Position numbers and translations under genes: made by a program
Notes under the pieces: generated by a model
Told to the model about the DNA's origin: nothing
Seen by the model: the letters and a program-made list of their open reading frames with translations, nothing else
Databases searched by the model: none
Origin: Bradyrhizobiaceae bacterium
GTDB lineage: Bacteria > Pseudomonadota > Alphaproteobacteria > Rhizobiales > Hyphomicrobiaceae
Assembly (NCBI GenBank): GCA_947475855.1
Contig: CANJPN010000100.1
Span: 1 to 14,678 of the forward strand
DNA: 14,678 nucleotides
Direction of reading: 5' to 3'
Part shown: piece after piece, positions 7,717-13,623 of the stretch
How the letters are laid out: every line of letters begins with the position of its first letter
Position numbering within the stretch: position 1 is the first letter of the stretch

Positions 7717-9279
7717 CTACTCGAGCTTACCCAACACGGACATGTCGCTGCCGTCGTGCCACGTATCGCCGGTCCAGCCGTCGAGATCGTAGTCGGCCAT
7801 GCACTGGTCGGCGAGTGCCTCCATCTGCTTCGTCACGCCCGTCGCTTGCGCGTGCTGCAGCGGGAACAGCCGCACCAGTTCGTGGCTGCCCGCATAATTG
7901 AGTTCGTACAACTCGTGTCGCGCGCCGAACTCCGTGCCGATCGCATCCCATAAGAGCTTCATGATCTTGATGCGCTCGACGTGGCCGATGCCGTTCGAGC
8001 CGCGCACGTACTTGGCGAGATACTTGTCGATCTCCGGGTTTTTCAGATCGCGCGAATGGCTCGGTAGATAGATCAGCCCCGAAGCCACCACCTTCTCGAC
8101 GATCGAGCGAACGGCGGGATAAGCCTCGGTCGCAAACAGCCGGTAGGCGCTCCCTGCGCGCAAGTTCGGCAGCACCGCGCCGTTCACCCACGGATCGGGG
8201 TTCCGCGCCATTGCATCGGTCAGCGCCCAGAATAGGTTACGCCACCCGATTACCTCGCCGATGTGCACCTGCACGCCGCGGAACCCATCCACTCCGGTTG
8301 TTCGTGCGGCTTTCATCAAGAGACCCGCGATGAAATCGAGCTTCACCGCGAGCCGCGTGCACGCCTGGAACGTGTAGCCGTTGACGAAGCCGGAACTCGG
8401 ATAGAACGCCTTGAGCTTCTCGACGTCGCGGTGGATGAACACGTTCTCCCACGGGATGAACGCGTTGTCGAATACGAAGATCGCATCGTTTTCGTCGAAC
8501 CGCGAGGTGAGCGGATAATCCCACGGGCTGCCCGTTGCCGCAGCCGCGAGTTCATACGACGGCCGGCAGATCAGCTTGATGCCGGGGGTATCCATCGGCG
8601 CCATGAACATCACGACCATCGAGGGATCGTTGATCTCCTGCGCCATGTTCTGGCCGAGGAAATTGTAGTGCGTCAGCGCCGAGTTGGTCGCCACGACCTT
8701 GGCGCCCGAGACGTAGATGCCGGCGTCCGTCTCCTTCTGAATGGAGATGTAGACGTCCTTGATCTGATCGACGGGTTTGGCGCGATCTATCGGCGGATTG
8801 ACGAGCGCGTGGTTGACATAGAGCACGTTTTCCTGCGCGCGCTTGTACCAGGCGCGCGCATTGTCTGCGAACTTCCCATAGAAGTCTGCATTGGCGCCGA
8901 GCGTCGACAGGAACGACGCCTTGTAGTCGGGGCTGCGGCCCATCCAGCCGTAGGTGATGCGCGCCCACGCCGCGATCGCCTCGCGCTGCTTGATAACGTC
9001 TTCGGCCGATCGCGCCACCCGGAAGAAGCGATGCGTGAAACCACCCGAGCCCGTGTCGGTCTCGCAGGTGAGTACATCCTTCTGCGAGGGGTCGTGTAGT
9101 GCATCGTAGATTCGTGCAGCCGAAGCAGCAGCGTTCCGGAACGCGGGATGCTTCGTCACGTCCTTCACGCGCTCGCCGTAGACGTAGATCTCGCGCCCAT
9201 CGCGCAAGCTCTCCAGATATTCCATGCCCGTGAACGGGCGCTTCTTGCCTTCGATCAGCCGTTCCGGTGCTTGACTCAT
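7717..9279 (-). CDS. 4-hydroxyphenylacetate 3-hydroxylase (HpaB) family flavin-dependent monooxygenase
   Basis: This 520-aa protein has the length and motifs of the HpaB/PheA oxygenase component, a group D flavoprotein monooxygenase that uses reduced flavin from a partner reductase to ortho-hydroxylate phenolic substrates. Visible family blocks are MEYLESLRDGREIYVYGERV (19-38), YGWMGRSPDYK (110-120), HALVNPPIDR (157-166) and the FAD-region stretch DNAFIPWENVFIHRD (271-285). The related 4-hydroxybutyryl-CoA dehydratase needs an Fe-S cluster with a CxxxC pair in the N-terminal third; no such pair is present, so a monooxygenase is favoured. The start is well supported: AAGGAAA at 9287-9293 on the minus strand is 7 nt before the ATG. 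An alpha/beta hydrolase gene lies 156 bp upstream on the same strand, suggesting one aromatic-degradation transcript. No reductase (HpaC-like) gene is in the window. The actual substrate cannot be told from sequence. Confidence 0.9.
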   Translation of the reverse strand: MSQAPERLIEGKKRPFTGMEYLESLRDGREIYVYGERVKDVTKHPAFRNAAASAARIYDALHDPSQKDVLTCETDTGSGGFTHRFFRVARSAEDVIKQREAIAAWARITYGWMGRSPDYKASFLSTLGANADFYGKFADNARAWYKRAQENVLYVNHALVNPPIDRAKPVDQIKDVYISIQKETDAGIYVSGAKVVATNSALTHYNFLGQNMAQEINDPSMVVMFMAPMDTPGIKLICRPSYELAAAATGSPWDYPLTSRFDENDAIFVFDNAFIPWENVFIHRDVEKLKAFYPSSGFVNGYTFQACTRLAVKLDFIAGLLMKAARTTGVDGFRGVQVHIGEVIGWRNLFWALTDAMARNPDPWVNGAVLPNLRAGSAYRLFATEAYPAVRSIVEKVVASGLIYLPSHSRDLKNPEIDKYLAKYVRGSNGIGHVERIKIMKLLWDAIGTEFGARHELYELNYAGSHELVRLFPLQHAQATGVTKQMEALADQCMADYDLDGWTGDTWHDGSDMSVLGKLE

Positions 9280-9373
9280 CGTGGGATTTCCTTATCCGGC
9301 TGAACGGCCGGTTCGAGCGCGTCGTTGAAACAGTTCGAACCGCTTGCCCAGGAGGGGAGCGGACTTCAGCCGA

Positions 9374-9398
9374 AACTGGCGGCACATGGCCGCCAGTT
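9374..9398. repeat. Strong intergenic hairpin between hydrolase and hydroxylase genes
   Basis: A perfect 10-bp inverted repeat, AACTGGCGGC (9374-9383) and GCCGCCAGTT (9389-9398), has a 5-nt loop ACATG. It sits 37 bases past the hydrolase stop and about 95 bases before the hydroxylase start, in minus-strand orientation. No T-run follows, so full termination is unlikely. It could attenuate, stabilise or mark an RNA-processing point that sets unequal expression of the two genes, or be a member of a dispersed repeat family. Confidence 0.6.
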
Positions 9399-9435
9399 CG
9401 TGGGTGTTCAGCCGCAAGATATGGAGCATGAAACC

Positions 9436-10344
9436 TCAGTGATGTTCGGCTACCGGTGCCGCCGGTGCACCGAAGAAGGCGTGCATCATGTACCACATCC
9501 GGTGGCGTTGATGACCGACCATGCCTCCGCCATGCGGCAGCCCGCGCATCATCACGAACTGCTTCTCGCGCGTCCCGAGCTTGGCGAAGAACTCATACAA
9601 CTCCTCGTCGGTTGAATTGCCGTCGTGGTCCGGCCGCGTCACGGAAACTGGGCACGTGAGTTTCGTCGGATCGACCATCGGCATGTGAAGCGCCATGTCG
9701 ACGTAAGTTCCAGCCGGAACGCTATCGCCGAATTTCATCTCGAATTCCGAGATGACCTTGATCACGGCCGGGTCGGTGGTGCCGGCCTTGTCTCGGTTGA
9801 ACACGTTGTCGATCTGCGCCTTTCCGAATGGCCGGCGCGGGCTCGCCATGAGTTGGTCGGCCATCCGGCGGCGGCGCTCCATTTCAGGCGCGTCCTTGCC
9901 GGTCCAGGTCAGCGCATGCAGCATCAGGCGCTCGATCTTGTCGGGTTCGGCGTTGGCATAGGCGCCGGCCTTGATGGCACCGGAGGATTCGCCGAACATC
10001 AGCACGGCCTTCTGCCCGGACTTCTCGAGCACCAGCGGCATCGCAGCCTGCAGATCAGCGACGCCGACCATGATGCCCGAACTGCTGTCGGTTCGATCCG
10101 AGAAGCCGTAGCCCTCGTGGTCCATGGTCCACACGTCGTAGCCTAGACGCGCGAAGTGCTCCATGGCGGAATGATCGCCTTTGCCATCGACCATCACGTC
10201 GTAGGTGCCACGCGTCGAAAACGTGGAGCCGTGCACCAGGAAGAGAACGGGCTTCTTGGCTGGACCTTCGATGTTGTGCTTTCGGTAGACGTACAGCTTG
10301 ACCGGGCCTTTTTTTACCCAGTGTTCCTCGGCGACGATTTTCAT
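9436..10344 (-). CDS. Alpha/beta hydrolase
   Basis: This 302-aa protein has the alpha/beta hydrolase fold. The oxyanion-hole motif LVHGS is at 36-40, the nucleophile elbow GESSG at 118-122 gives Ser120, the probable acid is Asp239 or Asp241 in RPDHDG, and the probable catalytic His is His271 in GLPHGGG. An EGYGFSDR motif near residue 77 is typical of the epoxide hydrolase/MhpC-like branch. There is no signal peptide, so a cytoplasmic enzyme is likely. It precedes the HpaB-family hydroxylase on the same strand, so it probably hydrolyses an ester, lactone or ring-cleavage product in the same pathway; the substrate is inferred from context only. A GGAGAG ribosome-binding sequence (complement of 10348-10353) lies immediately before the ATG. 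The C-terminal tail is Ala/His rich. Esterase, lactonase or C-C hydrolase activity are all possible. Confidence 0.88.
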   Translation of the reverse strand: MKIVAEEHWVKKGPVKLYVYRKHNIEGPAKKPVLFLVHGSTFSTRGTYDVMVDGKGDHSAMEHFARLGYDVWTMDHEGYGFSDRTDSSSGIMVGVADLQAAMPLVLEKSGQKAVLMFGESSGAIKAGAYANAEPDKIERLMLHALTWTGKDAPEMERRRRMADQLMASPRRPFGKAQIDNVFNRDKAGTTDPAVIKVISEFEMKFGDSVPAGTYVDMALHMPMVDPTKLTCPVSVTRPDHDGNSTDEELYEFFAKLGTREKQFVMMRGLPHGGGMVGHQRHRMWYMMHAFFGAPAAPVAEHH

Positions 10345-10708
10345 GGTCTCTCCACAATTTGGTTATGCTGCACTGAACCCAATGCCGCCGAAAAGCGCAA
10401 TGCCCATAGTGTCCGCCGCGTCCACGACGCCTGGATAGTCACTTGCTGGAATTGGCCATAAGCGTCTGCCCTAGAGTGATCGCCAGTCCGCAACAGGCGG
10501 CCGCTCGTCGAAGCTACTCCAGAAGGCAAGATCTGAAGCCTGGGTCGTCTGTCAATGGCGAGCACGCCTGGACGTCCGGCGTGATATCGCTGGACAGTCC
10601 CCAATTCCGGGATGGTGAACGGCAACCCCAATCGCAAACCGACGCTTCAAAGAACTCGCAGCGAGACACCAGCGGCCACACTCTTGAGTGCGCGCATCTA
10701 AGCCTTTG
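10345..10708. other. Non-coding or decayed region upstream of the hydrolase gene
   Basis: No convincing gene is seen in these 364 bases. Short open frames exist on both strands but lack recognisable domains, good ribosome-binding sites or proteobacterial codon pattern. The stretch next to 10345 must contain the promoter of the minus-strand hydrolase-hydroxylase pair, but no clear -35/-10 pair can be assigned. The 11-mer ACACTCTTGAG at 10678-10688 recurs in the tandem repeat at 14234-14266. The region ends at the presumed left end of an IS481 remnant and may be older insertion-site debris. Confidence 0.5.
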
Positions 10709-10722
10709 CTGAGCGACCCGAA

Positions 10723-10765
10723 ACATAGGCGACACTTCGCACCGGACACATGGGTTACACTTTCC
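10723..10765 (+). repeat. Pair of 18-bp direct repeats with 25-bp spacing in the IS left end
   Basis: ACATAGGCGACACTTCGC (10723-10740) and ACATGGGTTACACTTTCC (10748-10765) agree at 13 of 18 positions and start 25 bp apart. Iterated subterminal motifs like these are commonly where a transposase N-terminal helix-turn-helix domain binds. The role here is inferred from position next to the IS481 transposase remnant. Confidence 0.5.
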
Positions 10766-10786
10766 GCCTTTCCGCGCGAGGTGTCG

Positions 10787-11002
10787 ATGCCGTGGAAAGT
10801 GAGTTCGGTGATGGACGAACGTGTCCGCTTCGTTGCCCGCGTCCTCGAGGGCGAGGCCAAGAGCGATGTCTGCCGCGAGTTCGGGATCTCGCGCAAGACC
10901 GGCTACAAGATCTTCAATCGCTACGAGGATCAAGGCGCCGAAGCGCTCTGTGACCGGTCTCGGCGGCCGTGGCGCTACGCCAACCGGGCGATGGCACCGT
11001 AG
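10787..11002 (+). pseudogene. Truncated IS481-family transposase (N-terminal helix-turn-helix only)
   Basis: The reading starts at ATG 10787 with MPWKVSSVMDERVRFVARVL and continues through CREFGISRKTGYKIFNRYED and CDRSRRPWRYAN. This is the helix-turn-helix N-terminus of IS481-family transposases, which are normally some 300 or more residues long. After YAN the family similarity stops and the frame ends within a few codons (RAMAP, stop), so the DDE catalytic core is missing. It cannot catalyse transposition, although the leftover domain could in principle still bind the IS end. An in-frame ATG at 10688 gives a longer reading, but the added residues correspond to the IS left-end DNA and not to protein-coding sequence. 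Confidence 0.78.
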
Positions 11003-11134
11003 TCCAGGCCGTGATCGGCGCGTTGCTTGTGGCATGTTCGAGCGCGAAGGTGGCCGGGACCTCACCTCTCGTCATTGTCAGGGTACTCTTAGGTGCTAGG
11101 AGTGATCTCCTGATCCTCCTCGACGGGCGCGAGT

Positions 11135-11150
11135 TGTGAACTCGCACACA
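11135..11150 (+). promoter_or_regulatory. CRP-like operator upstream of the Crp/Fnr gene (candidate autoregulatory site)
   Basis: TGTGA (11135-11139), six bases, then ACACA (11146-11150) match the CRP consensus TGTGA-N6-TCACA at 9 of 10 half-site positions. The site ends 18 nt before the ATG of the Crp/Fnr regulator at 11169. A second, exact inverted repeat GCGAGTT-GTG-AACTCGC (11129-11145) overlaps it. A weak promoter-like TTGTCA (11075-11080) with a poor -10 about 16 bases later lies upstream, which would place the operator downstream of the transcription start and favour autorepression. No binding data; the call rests on sequence and position. Confidence 0.55.
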
Positions 11151-11168
11151 AGCAGCAGTGGGGCGTGC

Positions 11169-11837
11169 ATGACAAATGACACTTGCTGGCTCGATCAGTT
11201 CCCTGGTTTGCAGAGACTTCCGACGGACATTTTGTCGACCCTCGCATCGCAAGCCAAGGTCGTAACTCTCGCCGCCGGGACACAAATCTACGGGCCGGGA
11301 CACGCGCCGGAGAGCTATTTGCTAATGCTCGACGGCACCGTCCGTGTGCAGCAGGTCTCAGAGAATGGGCGCGAGATCGTACTATATCGCGTGTCAGCGG
11401 GAGAAAGCTGCGCGCTGACGACGGCATGCCTGATGGGCTACGAGGACTACCCTGCAGAAGCACTTGCCGAGACACAGACGCGGGCGGTTGCCATTCCGCG
11501 CGCGACATTCGACGAGCTTGTCGCACGTTCGCCCGACTTTCGACGCTTCGTGTTCACGGCTTTCAGTGCGCGCGTGACGGACCTGTTTCGCGTTATCGAA
11601 GAGGTCGCATTCGCTCGTATCGATCTGAGGCTTGCAGGCAAGCTGCTGGAGTTGTCGCACGGCGCCGACCATGTCGCAGCGACCCAGCAGCAGCTCGCCG
11701 CTGAGCTCGGCTCCGCGCGGGAGGTGGTGGGACGCATGCTCAGCGAGTTCCAACGACGCGGCTGGGTTTCATCGCAGCGTGGCAACATCACCATCGAGAA
11801 CCGCGCTGCCCTGCAGAAGCTGGTGCAGGAGCGTTGA
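11169..11837 (+). CDS. Crp/Fnr family transcriptional regulator, candidate reactive-sulfur sensor
   Basis: This 222-aa protein has a cyclic-nucleotide-binding-like beta-roll at about 12-115, a long dimerisation helix at about 125-160 and a Crp-type winged helix-turn-helix at about 168-212. The recognition helix SAREVVGRMLSEFQRRG carries the RExxGR pattern of CRP, which reads GTGA half-sites. There is no FNR-type N-terminal Fe-S cysteine cluster. Two cysteines, Cys81 and Cys87 (GESCALTTACLMG), lie in the beta-roll, and a third is Cys6. Its position beside a YeeE/YedE and MBL-fold sulfur operon suggests it senses sulfane sulfur or redox through this pair; that is inference. A GTG at 11136 is in frame, but it lies inside a palindromic operator-like sequence and adds 11 non-conserved residues, so ATG 11169 is preferred. 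The gene converges with a broken methyltransferase gene 57 bp away. Confidence 0.9.
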   Translation: MTNDTCWLDQFPGLQRLPTDILSTLASQAKVVTLAAGTQIYGPGHAPESYLLMLDGTVRVQQVSENGREIVLYRVSAGESCALTTACLMGYEDYPAEALAETQTRAVAIPRATFDELVARSPDFRRFVFTAFSARVTDLFRVIEEVAFARIDLRLAGKLLELSHGADHVAATQQQLAAELGSAREVVGRMLSEFQRRGWVSSQRGNITIENRAALQKLVQER

Positions 11838-11894
11838 GGGGGGCGGACGACAACATGCTACCAACGCGGATATTGCGGTCGGAACGATGGGCGC

Positions 11895-12490
11895 TTACTT
11901 CGTCGCAGTCAGGCCGATCACCGCGGATATGTCGCTGTGCCAATCCCCCTCGTGCATGACGAGCTCCTCCTCGGCGAATTGCATCTCCCTGAAGCCCTGC
12001 TCGAGCATCTCCCGGGATAGGGGTTTTCGAGTTCTTTCGGCCCGCCCGTCCCGAACTGCAGTTGCTTCGGCGTATATCCCTGCAGGATCAGCAGACCGCC
12101 GGGCTTCAACGCCTTGCGCATACCGGCCCAATTCAGGGCGCGTTCAGCCCGCGTGCTGAACTGGGTAAAGATCTCCACGACGACATCGAACGCGGTTTCG
12201 GGATACGGCCACGTAGGCACGTCAGCCAGCTCGAACTTCAGGTTTGCACCACGCTCCGTCGCCAGCTTCTTACCCTTCTCCTGTGCGGCCGGCGAGGAGT
12301 CGAGCGAGAGCACCTCGAGCCCCTGCTGGGCGAGCCACACGTCGTTCCTCGCCTCGCCACCGGCGACGGCGAGCACTTTGCCCAGCTTTGGAATCATCGA
12401 TCGCCGTGAAGCCAGGAAATAGTTCGGCTCTTTGCCAAAGACGTAGCCGGCCGCAGCGTATCGACCTTCCCAGCGCTCGAATTCGCTCAT
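11895..12490 (-). pseudogene. Class I SAM-dependent methyltransferase, disrupted by a frameshift
   Basis: The minus-strand reading from ATG 12490 (MSEFERWEGRYAAAGYVFGK) contains a Rossmann-type SAM-binding motif LAVAGGEARNDVWLA (40-54), an acidic LSLDSSP strand end (Asp64), ELADV (87-91) and ALKPGGLLILQGY (127-139). After ELENPYP (residue 159) the frame runs into unrelated Ser/Arg-rich sequence, while the next frame continues the family with REMLEQGFREMQFAEE and a C-terminus GDWHSDISAVIGLTATK ending at 11895. One missing base at the CCCGGG run (12011-12016) restores a 198-aa protein. Relatives occur near tellurite or sulfur genes and are TehB- or thiopurine-methyltransferase-like; the substrate is unknown. 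GGAAAG about 6 nt before ATG 12490 supports this start over an in-frame ATG at 12565. It could be real decay or a sequencing error. The first glycine motif reads AGGEARN, a variant of the more usual DGEGRN. Confidence 0.82.
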
Positions 12491-12630
12491 GCTGTGCTTT
12501 CCCAAGTTGAATTGCTCGGGGGCATGGTTCCGGAGGCTGTCGTTTCGGCTGAGAGACATAGTCACAGACGCGAACGGCCGATACGCCCAGACTGATCGAT
12601 GTCAGTCCCATCGAGCCGTCATCGGCCTAG

Positions 12631-12646
12631 CGTGACGTCAGTCAAC
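12631..12646 (+). promoter_or_regulatory. CRP/FNR-like palindrome upstream of the YeeE/YedE operon
   Basis: GTGAC-GTCA-GTCAA (12632-12645) fits the FNR-type pattern TTGAY-N4-RTCAA at 9 of 10 half-site positions. Read in CRP register (12631-12646) it is CGTGA-N6-TCAAC, 7 of 10. Its core is the exact palindrome TGACGTCA. It lies 14 nt before the DUF2892 ATG and just before the ribosome-binding site GGAGG (12651-12655), a placement similar to the site in front of the regulator gene. It is a plausible target of the Crp/Fnr protein encoded at 11169-11837. Such a downstream position favours repression, unless the promoter is arranged unusually. Confidence 0.5.
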
Positions 12647-12660
12647 CCCTGGAGGCAATC

Positions 12661-12873
12661 ATGACCTGCAATATCGGCAATATCGAACGTGTGCTGCGCG
12701 CCATCGTCGGGCTCGGCATCATCAGCCTCGTTTTCGTCGGACCGCAATCGCCTTGGGGCTGGCTCGGCCTTATCCCGCTGGCGACCGCCGTGGTCGGCTG
12801 GTGCCCGCCGTACGCGCTGCTCGGCATCAACACCTGCGGCGCAAAGAACCCGCAGACCGGAGACCGGACATGA
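12661..12873 (+). CDS. DUF2892 (YgaP-like transmembrane domain) inner-membrane protein
   Basis: This 70-aa protein starts MTCNIGNIERVLRAIVGLGI, the standard opening of DUF2892. It has two predicted membrane segments (about 11-27 and 33-48) and the conserved WCPPYALLGINTCG block at 47-60. Cysteines are at 3, 48 and 59. In YgaP of E. coli this membrane domain is fused to a rhodanese; here it stands alone and is first in an operon with YeeE/YedE and MBL-fold genes, a common arrangement in reactive-sulfur detoxification. Its own activity is not established. GGAGG at 12651-12655 with a 5-nt spacer fixes the start. A Crp/Fnr-like operator lies just upstream, and the stop overlaps the next start by ATGA. 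Confidence 0.92.
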   Translation: MTCNIGNIERVLRAIVGLGIISLVFVGPQSPWGWLGLIPLATAVVGWCPPYALLGINTCGAKNPQTGDRT

Positions 12874-13022
12874 CCCGGCTCTTTCTCTTACCCGGCGATC
12901 TGATCTGCGACGCTTTCGGTCTGAGGGGCGAGAGCGATCATCGGCAGATCCTCAGAAGCTTCTTCAACATGATGATCTGGGGCGGCATCAGCATCGCCGT
13001 CGCGCTGAAGGCGATGCTTTAG
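12870..13022 (+). CDS. Small 50-aa single-pass membrane protein, unknown function
   Basis: The start ATG overlaps the DUF2892 stop in an ATGA (12870-12873), a strong sign of translational coupling. The product has an N-terminal half with FLLPGDLICDAFGL, a charged middle (RGESDHRQILR) and a C-terminal hydrophobic helix (FFNMMIWGGISIAVALKAML, about 31-50) that should span the membrane. One cysteine, Cys13, is present. I do not recognise a named family. Its place between DUF2892 and two YeeE/YedE halves suggests an accessory subunit or scaffold for the transporter, by inference only. Larger annotation pipelines often miss ORFs of this size. An upstream in-frame ATG at 12753 would lie inside the DUF2892 gene and is rejected. 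Confidence 0.75.
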   Translation: MTRLFLLPGDLICDAFGLRGESDHRQILRSFFNMMIWGGISIAVALKAML

Positions 13023-13071
13023 CGTTGGGAGTTCGCACAGACTGCGCCCCTTCATCCACATGGCAGCCAAC

Positions 13072-13077
13072 AAGGAC
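13072..13077 (+). promoter_or_regulatory. Ribosome-binding site that decides the first YeeE/YedE start
   Basis: AAGGAC at 13072-13077 is about 6 nt before ATG 13084, whereas no purine-rich sequence precedes the in-frame ATG at 13060 (upstream bases CCCCTTCATCCAC). This favours the shorter protein, which also begins directly with the residues leading into the first membrane segment. Confidence 0.6.
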
Positions 13078-13083
13078 AAGGAC

Positions 13084-13599
13084 ATGCTCGATCCACGAAC
13101 CAAGGCATGGTCGCCCTATGTCGCAGGTGCGATCATCGGGCTTCTGCAGATCCCGACATTTCTGCTGATGGAAACCGCGCTGGGCGCCTCGTCATCCTAT
13201 GTGACGGTGGCGGCGCATATCGCTTCGCTGTTCGACGGCCGGGTCGCCGAGATCAAGTACCTGGCTTCTCACATGTGGGGACCGAAGAACTGGTGGCAGG
13301 TCGCAGTCGTCGTCGGCATTGCCGTTGGTGCATACCTGTCGATGCGGCTGTCCGGTGCGCGACGGCAGCCGATATCTCCGGTGTGGAGTCGCGCCATGGG
13401 AACCACAACCCTCGCGGCCCGCGCACCGATCGCGTTCCTGGCCGGCTTCGTCATGTTGCTGGGGGCCCGCATCGCCGGCGGTTGCACGTGTGGGCACGGC
13501 ATCTCCGGCATGGCGCAGCTGTCGGTCGGATCGACCGTGGCGGTCGCAGCTATGTTCGCCGGTGGCATCCTCGCCGCAGCGCTTCTCAGGCGTGCCTGA
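13084..13599 (+). CDS. YeeE/YedE family transporter, first half (thiosulfate/sulfur compound)
   Basis: This 171-aa membrane protein has four or five hydrophobic segments (about 12-30, 35-50, 72-88, 113-130 and 148-168). The signature GARIAGGCTCGHGISGMAQ is at 127-145, with Cys134 and Cys136. YeeE/YedE (TsuA-like) proteins carry thiosulfate or related sulfur species through the membrane with conserved cysteines in such GGC loops. In many alphaproteobacteria the protein is split in two, and the second half follows here 24 bp downstream, so the pair probably forms one transporter. A long loop between about 50 and 70 (FDGRVAEIKYLASHMWGPKN) is typical of the first half. The alternative start at 13060 adds eight charged residues and lacks a ribosome-binding site. 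Whether the cargo is thiosulfate, sulfide or persulfide cannot be told from sequence. Confidence 0.9.
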   Translation: MLDPRTKAWSPYVAGAIIGLLQIPTFLLMETALGASSSYVTVAAHIASLFDGRVAEIKYLASHMWGPKNWWQVAVVVGIAVGAYLSMRLSGARRQPISPVWSRAMGTTTLAARAPIAFLAGFVMLLGARIAGGCTCGHGISGMAQLSVGSTVAVAAMFAGGILAAALLRRA

Positions 13600-13623
13600 C
13601 AACAAGAATGATCGGAGACAGTC

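Larger units (their letters stand above)
10709..11002 (+). mobile_element. IS481-family insertion sequence remnant (left end only)
   Basis: The sequence from about 10709 (TGAGCGACCCGAAACATAGG onward) to the transposase start resembles the left-end non-coding part of IS481-family elements, and it leads into a truncated transposase with conserved N-terminal sequence. The outer boundary is estimated, because no matching right-hand inverted repeat is present and no target duplication can be identified. The right part of the element, including the whole catalytic domain, is deleted. The fragment lies between two metabolic gene blocks, consistent with a past rearrangement point. Confidence 0.6.

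Noticed and set aside
8263..9099. 278-codon + strand open frame opposite the HpaB-family gene
   Set aside because: The His/Arg/Asp-rich translation is typical of an antisense shadow; the minus-strand protein has clear family motifs across the same bases.
7717..9279. 4-hydroxybutyryl-CoA dehydratase as the function of the HpaB-like protein
   Set aside because: The dehydratase branch of this fold needs cysteine ligands for an Fe-S cluster, including a CxxxC pair in the N-terminal third; these are absent.
10345..10708. CRISPR array, tRNA or rRNA in the gene-free stretch
   Set aside because: There are no regularly spaced repeats, no cloverleaf with a TTCGA-type T-loop and no conserved rRNA segments here or elsewhere in the window.
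10514..11065. Minus-strand open frame covering the IS481 fragment
   Set aside because: It is antisense to the transposase remnant; the + strand translation carries the recognisable helix-turn-helix sequence.
11865..11930. Direct repeat CGCGGATAT at 11865-11873 and 11922-11930
   Set aside because: Only nine bases, one copy inside the broken methyltransferase gene, with no supporting symmetry or context; probably chance.
12562..12566. Isolated TCACA half-site upstream of the methyltransferase
   Set aside because: The base pairs expected at the partner half-site do not match TGTGA, so there is no palindrome.
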